Shown here: one piece after another, positions 21,237-30,893 of the stretch
How positions within the stretch are numbered: position 1 is the first letter of the stretch
How the letters are laid out: each line of letters starts with the position of its first letter
NCBI GenBank assembly: GCA_922989275.2
Contig: OV277864.1
Span: 49,165,550-49,229,549, forward strand
DNA length: 64,000 nt
DNA from: Gari tellinella
Lineage: Eukaryota; Mollusca; Bivalvia; Cardiida; Psammobiidae
Direction: 5' to 3'
The notes under the pieces: generated by a model
The model's input: only the letters and a program-made list of their open reading frames with translations
What the model was told of the DNA's origin: nothing
Database searches by the model: none
Position numbers and translations under genes: made by a program

Positions 21237-21400
21237 AACTTTTCACTGTCATAATGACGTCAAAACCCGACAAAGACTTTCATTGCTATACTTTAGTCTG
21301 CTTAAAAATATCGCCTGCTTTCAGTTCTAAAGAATGAAAGAAAGAATGAATGAATGGTGTTTTACGGTGTTTTAAGGCCCGTCCACACAAGAAGGTCATT
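21237..21400 (-). mobile_element. Family A remnant
   Basis: AAACTTTTCACTGTCATAATGACGTC and TTTAGTCTGCTTAAAAATATCGCCTGC are A-like; no hairpin. Includes a GAATGAAAGAAAGAATG run. Confidence 0.45.
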
Positions 21401-21581
21401 TGGAGCCGATTAGATAATGAGAATATCAAAGTTATAACGATATCGACACTTTCAGTTCTACATTTAGGCATTCCAACATTAGCACTTTTGAACGCACAAC
21501 TCCTGCGTGAAGAGTGCAGTATATAAATATGATATAATGATAACAACAATAATAATGATACATGGCATTGACTTTGAGTGT

Positions 21582-21646
21582 CCAACAGTTTGGATTCTGA
21601 TCAGACGTCGCGGAACGCGACGTCTGAACAGGATCCAAACTGTTTG
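21582..21646. repeat. Isolated hairpin-1 with changed tip stem
   Basis: Inner stem GACGTCGCG pairs with CGCGACGTC around GAA; other copies have GACGCCGCG / CGCGGCGTC. A paired substitution. Confidence 0.88.
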
Positions 21647-22090
21647 TAAATGCCTGTGTTGAAGAACTTATCAATTAAAAGTGTTAAAGACCGGTCGTAA
21701 AGAACCTTATTGAAAAACAACAATGCCTTCCATGTCTCCAGCAAACCTTTACTGATAAACAGAGTTAGCCCGCTAGACAAATTACGTCCCTTTGCAAACT
21801 GCTTACTCTTTGAGAACATCATACTATAAAGCTTTATATGAAGGAGGTTCAAACACATAAACATTGCCAGATATTATACAACATGTGGATGATAATCAAC
21901 AGTGTTGTCTTTCAAAGGCACGCTGTGAGATATTATAGACAGGTATACACTGCATATCCACTTAGTGAAACAAGTTCATAAAATAATACAGAAGATATCG
22001 CGTGTTATTATCAAGTCAATATATATCAGATAACATGCTGCATATTACCAGTATATATTAACCCATTGGTTGCTGATTGCAACTTTTACA
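21647..22090. other. Spacer without recognised feature
   Basis: No family member; 87-codon reverse frame (21601-21864) without motif. Confidence 0.4.
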
Positions 22091-22460
22091 AGATTCTGAA
22101 GAATATGCAAATAGTTTGGATCCAGACCAGACCTTTTGGTCATCCTTTCAGTGTTTCTAAATCTGCAACGGTTGAACCAATTTGCGTCCAATGAATTCTT
22201 CCATGCTTGTATATGAGATTTATTTTAGTCCTTTGTTTTTAGCTAAGGGGGCCAGATCCAAATTTTCATTTTTGTTTTGTTTTATACTGCAATTCCTATC
22301 AGCAAACAGTAAAGACTAATACTGCGGCGTCTGATCCGAGTCTACAAGGTTTGTCCATGTTCCTTTTAAAAGACGCTAGGCACAAATGGCTTTAAATAGC
22401 CGTCTATACAAAAGTAGAAATTAGCTAGCAGTGTAGACATTGGTGAGACGTCGCAATTGT
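22090..22460. repeat. Cluster of hairpin-1 debris
   Basis: Three fragments: AAATAGTTTGGATCCAGACC (about 22100), GCAAACAGTAAAGAC ... GGCGTCTGATCC (22302-22352), and AGCAGTGTAGACATTGGTGAGACG (22427-22450). None pairs fully. Confidence 0.5.
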
Positions 22461-22485
22461 TTGCAATTTCATTTGAAATGACCAT

Positions 22486-22728
22486 GGGCCCGTCTAACGA
22501 AACGTCGTACGACAAAAACGGTCGTAAGTCGAACTTTTAAATACATATAATCTCTGATTTCTCCATCTAATCCTATCTTGTGACATCTCTTTGGAATCGT
22601 CTTGAAAAGACGATTCCAAAGAGATGTAACAAGGAAGGATTAGATAGAGAAATAAATAATAAGTTAGGATTTTAAAATCAGACTTACGATAATAGTTGTC
22701 GTACGACGTTTCGTACTGTATGGCCACC
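22486..22728. mobile_element. Family H foldback, copy 1
   Basis: Outer arms around CGTACGAC and TCGTAAGTC; centre TCTTTGGAATCGTCTT-GAAAAG-ACGATTCC at 22590-22625 within a longer pairing TTCTCCATCTAATCC ... GGATTAGATAGAGAAA. About 240 bp. Confidence 0.8.
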
Positions 22729-22987
22729 CCCTGCAATGTCTTTAGATCAACCTGGTGTATCTATAAATGAAATACTCAAGCAAGCACTTATGTAGACTTC
22801 ATTGCAATATTACCCAGGCTTAAATGGTTAATTAAATGCCGTTGAATAATATTTTGAAATTCAATAACCTTATGTTTCTTCACAAACAGTTTAGTAACAG
22901 GTGGTGCACATTGCATTTATGTTTGTACCAAGTAATACTTCAAAATCGACGTCATAATTATGCTGATATTAAAACAGATAGATCTAG

Positions 22988-23060
22988 CAGCTTAATGTAG
23001 GATAACATAATGCAGAAAATCCTATAGGAACCTGTCTGCATTGATGTTAGTAATGCTTTA
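22988..23060. repeat. Decayed hairpin-2 (F type)
   Basis: GCTTAATGTAGGATAACATAATGCAG and CTGCATTGATGTTAGTAATGC arms around CCTATAGG. Confidence 0.65.
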
Positions 23061-23117
23061 ACCCTGAACATTAAAATGGAAAATTTAAGATTTCAAAAGA
23101 GCATTAATTGCAAAATG

Positions 23118-23216
23118 ACAAATCGTACAGACCCTGATCAGAGTGCTCATCGATTCTTCGCAGGTACACTGTTTGAAAAGAAAGAATAAACTCGTTTGTA
23201 GGACTGAATGGGTTAA
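23118..23216 (+). mobile_element. Family G, 3' part
   Basis: Degenerate hairpin (TACAGACCCTGATCAGAG ... ACACTGTTTG), then AGGACTGAATGGGTTAA. The closing TTAA is also the first TTAA of the next C element. Confidence 0.65.
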
Positions 23217-23464
23217 CCGTTTACCCCATATATATCCCTTTTTTATGCCTTTAATTTATTCTTTCACTGAAGAAAAATAGTTCCACATTATACAGTCATG
23301 AATATGCACCATTACAAACATTTTCTATATCCTAGTAGATGATATCTTAAAACAGGCTGGCGATAAAGCAGAATGCGCTTTTGCGCTTTCTACTTTATTT
23401 TCGACCTGCTTAAAGTGGTCACCTGTCGTCAAAACTAGATACAGGGTATGGGGAAATGAATTGA
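23213..23464 (+). mobile_element. Family C MITE sharing TTAA with G
   Basis: TTAACCGTTTACCCCATATA to GTATGGGGAAATGAATTGA. Hairpin-2 at 23345-23414, tip GCGCTTTTGCGC with mismatches. Confidence 0.85.
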
Positions 23465-23523
23465 GCAACCATCTGTCATTAAGGCTACAATGCTTCTTTA
23501 TACATATGTACATGCACAACACA

Positions 23524-23766
23524 GGGGCCTAATTCATAAAACTTCGTACAACAAATGTTGTCGTAAGTCAGACTATAAAAATATCTATTATTATTAATTT
23601 CTCCATCTAATCCTGTTTTGTGACATCTTTTTAGAATCGTCTTGAAAAGACGATTCCAAAGAGATGTCACAAGACGGGATTAGATGGAGAAATAAGAAAT
23701 TAAACGTATTTTTAAGTGTTGACTTACGACCGTTTTTTTCGTACGAAGTTTTATGAAACGGGCACC
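23524..23766. mobile_element. Family H foldback, copy 2
   Basis: GGGGCCTAATTCATAAAAC left end, GTTTTATGAAACGGGCACC right end, centre GAATCGTCTTGAAAAGACGATTC. CAG occurs at both flanks, a possible 3-bp target duplication. Confidence 0.85.
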
Positions 23767-24060
23767 AGGTTTGTTTATGTATCGTATGGTTCATTAGATA
23801 AATGTAAAACCCTTATTACTTGCAATAAGGGTATACTCAGATTATTAACAGTTTAAAATGCCAATGGTTTAGATTATTCTACTTAAAACGATACACATTA
23901 AAACAATACCATACGCCCCAAATATCGGAAATCGTCAAAGGTAAACTATATAGCATGTCAATATAATGACTAGCTTAATCCTTCATCTGCAATTAGCATA
24001 TGTTTAAGAAATAATAAATTCGTAGGTGTGCATTATCGTGCATTATATCACAGTTAGGAG

Positions 24061-24125
24061 TTGAGATATGGAGTTATTAGATCGCGAGGCCTGTAGGCCT
24101 TGCGATCTAATAACCCAAATCTCAA
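24061..24125. repeat. Unrelated 65-nt hairpin
   Basis: TTGAGATATGGAGTTATTAG and ATCGCGAGGCC pair with GGCCTTGCGAT and CTAATAACCCAAATCTCAA across a TGTA tip. Same length and layout as hairpin-1 but no sequence match. Confidence 0.85.
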
Positions 24126-24577
24126 CGATAATACCTAAATCGCATTACTGGAATAGGAAATTTTAACCATTTTCATTCTGGTATGTAAAGGTTCCGAGTG
24201 TATAAAATATATGCGTCTTATTCTCTGCTAAAACAATAAAGATGATCCTAACCAGAAAATAGAATTTTACGACATTCTGGGTCACAAAATACTGTACAAG
24301 ATGTGAATTAATAGAACTATGTTAATGGCCTCTGACTCCGGGGTACAGAACCAATATCTGGAGATATCTATGGTGGGAGATGTCACAATAAAGTGAGATA
24401 AGTGAACAATAAAATTGGCAGCAACCAGAATAGTTATAGCAGTGTAGTTATCACACATTACCATAGTTATTTTATAGTTTTATTCAACTCCCTTGTATGG
24501 ATATTCCCCATGTGTTTCCATTTAACCTATGCGCACTTTAAAATAGTGTACCTGTGAGGAGTACACATGTCCTATGC
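24126..24577. other. Spacer with a short dispersed duplicate
   Basis: GGCAGCAACCAGAATAGTTA with GCAGTGTAGTTATCACAC (24416-24456) recurs in diverged form at 24944-24986. No gene seen. Confidence 0.45.
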
Positions 24578-24642
24578 AAACAGTGTAAACCCAGATTAGG
24601 GGTCCCTAAAGAGGAACCCTTTGATCAAGATATGCAATGTTT
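24578..24642. repeat. Hairpin-1, G variant, decayed
   Basis: CAAACAGTGTAAACCCAGAT ... GAGGAACCC ... GATATGCAATGTTTTT. G-type flank GTACACATGTCC upstream. Confidence 0.65.
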
Positions 24643-25002
24643 TTCATTTTGAAACGTTTTGCAGAAAAAGCTCTAAACACTTATAAATGGAATAGGCTTA
24701 AACGGAAACTGGAATTGTCCATCAACGGTTTCATGGATGATATTTGTTTGGATTCTATTAAATTTTGGTTCATGTGCAAATTAACATTGATGTCATACTG
24801 AAGTGATGTCATTTGCTTTAAGAAAGTATCGTCCGTTTTAATTGTTTTTAATTAGAATAGTTTTGGCACATTGGTCACCGACATATTGCTATGCTTATCA
24901 AGCAGTGTGGGTCCTGGTCAAACAACAAAGCTACCCGAGTCATTGGCAGCAACCGGCATAACCATAGCAGTACAGTCGTCACACTAAGAATACTAAACAT
25001 AG

Positions 25003-25376
25003 TACAGTAAAACCCCTCTAAACTGGAACCTCTAAATACCGGTATTCACTCTAAACCGGACACACATTTTGGTCCCGTTTCCAACCCATTTTTACGACTT
25101 TTATTTATTCCTTCACTGAAGAAAATACATTCATGAACAGATATCATCAGAAATATTTTCTATATTCTAGCAGATGATAGCTTAAAGCAGGTTTGAAAGT
25201 AAAGTAGAATGCGCCTTAATGCGCATTCTGCTTTACTTTCAACCTGCTTTAAGTGGTCAGCTACATTCCATGCTAGAAACAAGCTATGGGTTAAAACCCC
25301 TCTTAACCGGAAACCCCTCTAAACCGGATGTTTTTGTTGTCCCCGCACATGTCCGGTTTAGAGGGGTTTCACTGTA
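25003..25376. mobile_element. Pogo/Tigger-like MITE carrying a nested C
   Basis: TACAGTAAAACCCCTCTAAAC at left and GTTTAGAGGGGTTTCACTGTA at right with TA at both ends. AAACCGGA motifs repeat inside both arms. The form resembles pogo/Tigger ends (inference). Interrupted at 25078-25294 by family C. Confidence 0.8.
25078..25294 (+). mobile_element. Family C nested in pogo-like element
   Basis: TTTCCAACCCATTTTTACG start, end AAGCTATGGGTTAA at 25291-25294. Hairpin-2 at 25181-25253, nearly perfect, tip GCGCCTTAATGCGC. Confidence 0.85.
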
Positions 25377-25377
25377 A

Positions 25378-25620
25378 TACATTGGAGAATATGTTATTCT
25401 TTCCCGTTTAAACGCAAACGAAACGCCTAGCCTATTTACTAAAATGCAGAATAATCTAACAATTATCACGATTTGTTTTAATCTGAATGGTAAACAGTTT
25501 GGAGTCGCTTAAGACGCCGGGTTACCATGAGTCTGATCTGGCCCCAAACTGATTGCTACGGAAATAATAGTTTTAGAGTAAACGCGTTTATTGGGAAATA
25601 ATAACGTCTTCTCAACTGTA
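25378..25620 (-). mobile_element. Family B MITE
   Basis: TACATTGGAGAATATGTTATT ... CCCGTTTAAACGC, to ACGTCTTCTCAACTGTA. Hairpin-1 at 25491-25554 is decayed near the tip. Starts one base after the pogo-like element. Confidence 0.85.
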
Positions 25621-25889
25621 GAACAGAACATATGTTTTATTGATTTGTATATCATCATCAAATATACATTTACATGTATATCTGTAATTATTCAAATAAC
25701 ATGCATGCATAACTTATGTATAAATATATGTATATTTAGCGTAAAATCCAGTCACGTGGCGTACTATTTAATACATAAATAATCTATGTTTTGCTGTATA
25801 AGCAACACAAATAGATTTCAGTGACTCTAAAGCAGCACAACTAGAGTTTAGTAACCTCAGTGAACTAAACAGTTATAATTTTCACAATA

Positions 25890-26139
25890 TACAGTGGAGA
25901 ATCTGTTATTCTTTCCCAATAAACGCGTGTACGCTAAAACTATTATTTGCAGTGCAAACAGTTTGGAGCCAGATCAGACGCCGGGTAACCCGGCGTCTGA
26001 TCAGGCTCCAAACTGTTTGCCACCGAGATAAACATGACATATCAGAATTGTCCAAAAGTTGTTATTTTATACGTTTTGGTGCTTTGTGTTTGCGTACGTT
26101 TGCGTTTAAACGGGAAAGAATAACAGATTCTCCACTGTA
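25890..26139 (+). mobile_element. Family B MITE, young subgroup
   Basis: 250 bp with ends TACAGTGGAGAATCTG and CAGATTCTCCACTGTA. Hairpin-1 at 25955-26019 is 65 nt, tip CGGGTAACCCG. Nearly identical to copies at 41286, 43802, 50512, 51057, 51720, 52366 and 62570. Confidence 0.93.
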
Positions 26140-26311
26140 CGTATGTCTCATAGTTATATTATATTCTTCTATGAAAACTGATTGAACAAAGACTCAACGG
26201 TGGTGTTAACTAAATGTCAGATCAAAGCTGGAAGGAAACACAAAAGTAATGCTCTTACATGTACATATACGCTTTCTTCTTTACTTTCATTTTGACCGTT
26301 TTTGCTTGAAT

Positions 26312-26816
26312 GTGTAATTCTTTCTCAGTAGGCGTGTTTGTGCTAAAACAAATATTACCATTGCAAACAGTCTGGATCCAGATCAGACAACGGGTTACCT
26401 GGCGTCTGATCTGGTCCCAATTATTTGGAATGGAAATACAGTGCTCCCTCCCCACAACGACATCAAACGGGAGACAAACATTGTGTGTGTTGTTCGGAGG
26501 GAGTCGTTATAGAGAGGGAAATTAGCAATCAACTTGAATTCAAGCTTTTTGTCACACGTCATTATGTTTTTCTCCCGTCAAAGTGTCCAATATTTGACTT
26601 TGAGAAAAACAGCAGACGACAATTCTAAGTAGACGATATTGCATCAGTTAAAGCGTTAGGCACCGTTGTTCTGTTAAGGGAACTGCGACAAGGGCCGTTG
26701 TAATGAGAGAATCGTTGTTGGAAGGGCTAGATAGAATCTTTATGTAGGGAGGGAACACTATAATAGATTTAGGCGAACGCGTTTATTGGGAAAAAATGAT
26801 GTCTTCACCACTGTAT
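26312..26816. mobile_element. Symmetric B element split by D
   Basis: Left of its hairpin (26364-26427) reads as forward B (GTAATTCTTTCTC, GCTAAAAC). Right of it reads as reverse B (GGAATGGAAATA, then after D ATAGATTTAGGCG and CGCGTTTATTGGG), ending CACCACTGTA. So both ends are the same B end. Confidence 0.75.
26437..26762 (+). mobile_element. Family D inserted in B with TA duplication
   Basis: TACAGTGCTCCCTCCCC to GGAGGGAACACTATA. Flanks GGAAATA and TAATAGATTT rejoin to the B sequence GGAAATAATAG, showing a TA duplication. Its hairpin is reduced to ACTTGAATTCAAGC (about 26530-26546). Confidence 0.88.
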
Positions 26817-26932
26817 GTAATTTACACCTATGGCTATAAGGGGTCATGGTTTAAATAATATCAATGACCCTCTTGCCCATGTAACAGAACAGATTCTTTA
26901 TTTTGCAATTTAACGTCAGTATGTGTCATTAG

Positions 26933-27185
26933 TTTTACCACATTTTCTATAAATACGCCATTTTACGCCTCTAATTTATACCACCACCAAAGAAAATATT
27001 TATAATATATACAGTCATGATTATGCACCGTAATTAATATATTCTATATCCTAGCAAATGGTAGCTTGAAGCGGATTGAGAGTAAAACATAATGCGCCTT
27101 AAGCCGCATTATGTTTTACTTTCAACCTGCTTTAAGTGAGCACATGTCTTTAATACTAGAAACAGGCTTTGAGATAACTGGTTTA
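26933..27185 (+). mobile_element. Family C MITE heading duplication copy 1
   Basis: TTTACCACATTTTCTATAAATACG start. Hairpin-2 at 27064-27136 has the paired variant AGTAAAACATAATGCG / CGCATTATGTTTTACT. End decayed (GATAACTGGTTTAG). Confidence 0.8.
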
Positions 27186-27643
27186 GTACCACCATAAGTA
27201 CATGTTACAGACACGTTAGCAAGATGGCATCAACACATTTGGCAAATTTGTTTTCCGAAGCGGTTCACATTACATTTTCCACAAATAAACAATAGCTGGT
27301 GCCATATTAAAATGTCACGTGATATGGAATATATTGAGTCGTGCGATCTTTGTACGGTGACAGCAGTTAAAGTTTATTGTCTGCGAAAGTGATAAATAAA
27401 TCGGAGACAGACTTGGTCGTAACTTCGAGACTTTAATGTACGATAGGAGCATTTGATCTGCCTTTATTTCTTTTAAAACTTTGATTTTAAGCACTTTCCG
27501 CCAGACATACTAAAGTACACACAATGTATTTTGTTTCTTTTTGTCTGTCTTTTTTATCTGTCTTCTTAATTGTGTCTCGCGTACAGTTGAAGTTGATTTA
27601 AAAGACATTCATAATTGATACGTATGAAGTCTCTATGATATAC

Positions 27644-27860
27644 GGCGGAGATGGTTGAGCGTGTAGCGCTCTTTATCTTCAATACAGGGACCATGAGCTC
27701 AAGCTCAAGCTCAAGCCGCCGACCCAGCGGCCTGACTAGAATTTATTCCAATCCTCGATTTTGTACAGGAATGTTCTTTAACAAGATATGCATCCCGAAT
27801 TGCTCCTCTCCATCCGGGGGTTAAAATGGATACCCGTGAGTGACTGAACTGGTACAGTCG
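27644..27860 (+). repeat. tRNA-like SINE head, copy 1
   Basis: GGCGGAGATGGTTGAGCGTG resembles a tRNA 5' half with A box; GAGCTCAAGC (27695) is a weak B box. A GAGCTCAAGCTCAAGCTCAAGCC triplication is local. Similar to 29258. Confidence 0.5.
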
Positions 27861-28022
27861 CTGCCTAAGATGGCCCAATGATCATGGGAGTAAATGCACA
27901 GTGGGCTGAACGATCATTTGGACTGCACATATACTATAACTTGGTACTTTCTATTAATGCAAACCAATAACAATACAGAATGATCCTTTTTTATTTTATC
28001 CTGTATGACGAGATAGTCTGCT

Positions 28023-28271
28023 TTAACTCTTTCCTCCCTGAAACTTTAAATGGAAAATTCCAGTTTCCATTTTTGTCTAGTCCATTTCTGACTTTTAAGG
28101 GTTGTTTTTGTCAATGTTTGGCATTATGACAAACAGTGAAGACCCTGATCAGAGGGCTCCTAGGAGCCCTCTGATCTTGGTCTTCACTGTTTGCATAGAA
28201 CAAGTGTACTATTCACATGTACACTGTTTGAAAAGGACGCCTATATGCGGGACTAGGGCTCAAAGGGTTAA
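28023..28271 (+). mobile_element. Family G MITE, full length
   Basis: TTAACTCTTTCCTCCCTGAAAC to GGGCTCAAAGGGTTAA, 249 bp. Hairpin-1 G type at 28130-28193 (CAAACAGTGAAGACCCTG, tip GGCTCCTAGGAGCC). Reference copy. Confidence 0.88.
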
Positions 28272-28520
28272 TGTAATTTCTCCATAAATACATCTTTTTA
28301 CGCCTGTAATTTATATCGCCACAAAAGAAAATACCAACACGTAGTTACAATATATACACTCGTTATTATGCACCATACGAATACATTCTATATCCTAGCA
28401 ACTGGTAGCTTAAAGCAGGTTGAGAGTAAAACATAATGAAGGCGCAAATGTTACTTTCAACCTACTTTAAGTGAGCACACGTCTTTAATACTAGCACAGG
28501 CTTTGGGATAACTGGTTGAG
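28268..28520 (+). mobile_element. Family C sharing TTAA with G
   Basis: TTAATGTAATTTCTCCATAAATAC opens on the last TTAA of G. The hairpin-2 is damaged (AGTAAAACATAATGAAGGCGC then TTACTTTC). Orthologous to the C at 26933. Confidence 0.8.
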
Positions 28521-28916
28521 TACCAAAATAAGTACATATTACAGACACGTTAGCAAGATGGCATCAACACATTTGGCAAATTTGTTTTCCGAAGCGGTTC
28601 ACATTACATTCTCCACAAATAAACAATAGCTGGTGCCACATTAAAATGTCACGTGATATGGAAAATATTGAGTCGTGCGATCTTGTACGGTGACAGCAGT
28701 TAAAGTTTATTGTCTGCGAAAGTGATAAATAAATCGGAGACAGACTTGGTCGTAACTGCGAGACTTTAATGTACGATAGGAGCATTTGATCTGCCTTTAT
28801 ATCTTTTAAAACTTTGATTTTAAGCACTTCCCACCAGACATACTAAAGTACACACAATGTATTTTCTTTCTTTGTGTCTGTCTTTTTTATTTTTCTTCTA
28901 AATTGTGTCTCGAGTA

Positions 28917-29188
28917 GACTGGCACCAGTCTCCAGAATAGTTTATCATTATTTCCCTTTGATTCATACTGGGTTGTCTTTTCCTATCCAGGATTCTAGAC
29001 TGGCACCAGTCTCTAGAATAGTTTATCATTATTTCCCTTTGATACATACTGGGTTGTCTTTTCCTATCCACGATTCTAGATAAATCAGTGCTGGACTCTG
29101 TAGCAGGAGTAAGGAACAACAACAGACCATTGAAAAACAGAATACATTATTAAAAAATAATATATTTATCAGACTAGTAGCTAGTCTA
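28917..29188 (+). mobile_element. 272-bp insertion with 11-bp target duplication
   Basis: TGTCTCGAGTA flanks it at 28906-28916 and 29189-29199; copy 1 has one TGTCTCGCGTA. Inside is an 81-bp unit (GACTGGCACCAGTCTC ...) twice in tandem, then an AT-rich end. Long duplication suggests retroposition (inference). Confidence 0.85.
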
Positions 29189-29257
29189 TGTCTCGAGTAC
29201 AGTTGAAGTTGTTAAGACATTCATAATATATACTTGCGTAGTCTCTATGAAAATACG

Positions 29258-29400
29258 GCGGAGATAGTCGAGCGTGTGGCGCTCTTCATCTTAAAACCAG
29301 GGGCCCTGAGCTCAAGCCCCCGTCTATCCAGTGGACCGACTAGAGGTTTTTTCTTATTCCCGATTATGTACAGGAATGTTCTTGGTCAAAAAATGCACCG
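29258..29400 (+). repeat. tRNA-like SINE head, copy 2
   Basis: GGCGGAGATAGTCGAGCGTG and GAGCTCAAGCCCC (about 29309). Interrupted downstream by the 532-bp foldback. Confidence 0.5.
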
Positions 29401-29408
29401 CAGATTTC

Positions 29409-29940
29409 GGTAAACGGCCTTTTGCCCCTTCGGCCTTTTGCCCCTTCCTCAAAAACAGCAACACGGAACTTTGCCCCTTCTTGATTTTACGTACACGGCC
29501 TTTTGCCCCTTCACGTTTTTTCATACATGGAACTTTGCCCCTTCCATAGCGGAATTTTGCCCCTTCCGTATCGAAATATTGCCCCTTCTATATATTTAAA
29601 ATTGGAAAGAACAGAACAGAACACATATTTTATTCAATATTTAAATATAACAAGAGGATGTATCAATATTTGTAAGTATTAATAAGTTTATATGTTTCCG
29701 TTTCTACACTCGATGACAAGAAATGGGGAGGCTGACGAAGAGGCAGATTTCTGCTTGCCAAAGTGCAGACTTCCGTCCGTGCGAAAATAGGGAAGGGGCA
29801 AAAGTCCGCCCCTGTAAAAAACTGAAAGGGGCAAAAGTCCGTGTAGGAAGGGGCAAAAGTCCGTGTTGGAAGGGGCAAAGTTCCGTGTTGCGATTTTTGA
29901 CGAAGGGGCAAAAGGCCGGAGGGGCAAAGTTCCGGTATTC
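29409..29940. mobile_element. 532-bp foldback with subterminal GGGGCAAA arrays
   Basis: Flanked by CAGATTTC (29401-29408, 29941-29948), an 8-bp duplication as in hAT elements. Left arm has seven or eight TTTTGCCCCTTC-type units, the right arm about seven in inverse. Outer units align between arms (CGGCCTTTTGCCCCTTC, AACACGGAACTTTGCCCC). Confidence 0.88.
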
Positions 29941-30166
29941 CAGATTTCTTCTCTCCACACAGGGGCTAAAGCGGGTACCTGTGAGAACCAGCTGAGCAGA
30001 TCCTGTGGCTACCTGCGAGTCATATGTTAGCAGTGCTCAATATTGTAGACAAGATGGCTCACTGAGGACCCATCTGATCTGGGTCTTTAATAGTTTTCAC
30101 TTTGCAATATTGTGTCAATAAGTACCTTTAGCTTTTTCATTGCCAACGTCGCCATAAGACGACTTG

Positions 30167-30312
30167 CAGTTTGACACTCGTATCGATATGTTTTAAGTTA
30201 TACTATATTGAATCATACTTTGAAACGATCTTGCAATCAACAAACTTGAAGCAGACGACAATGAAACAACGAAGGGGTAAAATTATCACGATTAGTTCGG
30301 CAGCGAAAGAGT
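30167..30312 (+). mobile_element. Family A copy lacking its hairpin
   Basis: CAGTTTGACACTCGTATCG is the last trace of hairpin-1; then GAAGCAGACGACAATGAAAC and TTCGGCAGCGAAAGAG. Left end absent. Confidence 0.65.
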
Positions 30313-30643
30313 TTTTTGTAAAATTCGGACGGACATTATATGAAACATTGAAATGTCCATTTGAAGTTTCAGGAGTCAACGAGTTAATGAAATGGTTAGA
30401 GGGCCCTGGATTTACAGAACATGTAGTTAATGGCATGACAATGTTGTATTAACGGAACCATTATGCTGTATCCCAGTCGTTAGACTGATTTTATTCACCT
30501 AAGATGAAACACAGATTACAGAAAATGATCAATTGAGAGCTTCTCTAAGAGAGCAAATTGATAGCGAACGGCTCCTTTGATGCAGGCCTTTTAGTCGTCA
30601 ATACCATCGATCGACGGCATGCAGACATAGTTTAAGTTAATTC
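30313..30643. other. Spacer without recognised feature
   Basis: A 93-codon frame (30171-30452) begins in the A remnant and continues here; no domain visible. Confidence 0.4.
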
Positions 30644-30893
30644 TTAACTCATTCGCCCCTGAAACTTTTAATGAAAAGTTCCGTTTTCCAATTAAGTTTA
30701 GTTCATTTATGACAATTTAGAGGTGTTTTTTGCAATTTACTACAAATTGACAAACAGTACAGACCCTAATCAGAGGGCTCCTACAGGAGCCCTCTGATCT
30801 GAGCTAAACTGTTTGTATTGGACAAGCGTACTCTGTTTAGGTACAATGTTTATAAATGACGAGTATACTCGTCGCTAGGGTTGAATGTGTTAA
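30644..30893 (+). mobile_element. Family G MITE, full length
   Basis: TTAACTCATTCGCCCCTGAAAC to AGGGTTGAATGTGTTAA. Hairpin-1 at 30751-30815, tip CTCCTACAGGAG. The right side has GACGAGTATACTCGTC, a second small palindrome. Confidence 0.88.

Larger units (their letters stand above)
26933..27880 (+). repeat. 0.95-kb duplication, copy 1
   Basis: C element, GCAAGATGGCATCAACACAT stretch, GTACGATAGGAGC stretch, then a tRNA-like segment and CTCCTCTCCATCCGGGGG. All recur in order at 28268-30025. Confidence 0.85.
28268..30025 (+). repeat. 0.95-kb duplication, copy 2, with two insertions
   Basis: Same order as 26933-27880. Removing the insertions 28917-29188 and 29409-29940 with their duplicated flanks leaves about 0.94 kb, matching copy 1. 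The best stretch, 28510-28900, is almost identical to 27180-27560. Confidence 0.85.

Noticed and set aside
23809..23832. Short inverted repeat ACCCTTATT / AATAAGGGT
   Set aside because: A 9-bp stem is within chance expectation for a window of this size.
27644..27720. True tRNA gene
   Set aside because: Only box-like similarity; the B box is poor and a closed cloverleaf could not be drawn by eye.
29409..29940. GGGGCAAAAG arrays as G-quadruplex or telomere-like DNA
   Set aside because: G runs are separated by about 12-25 nt, too far for a compact quadruplex, and the unit is not telomeric.
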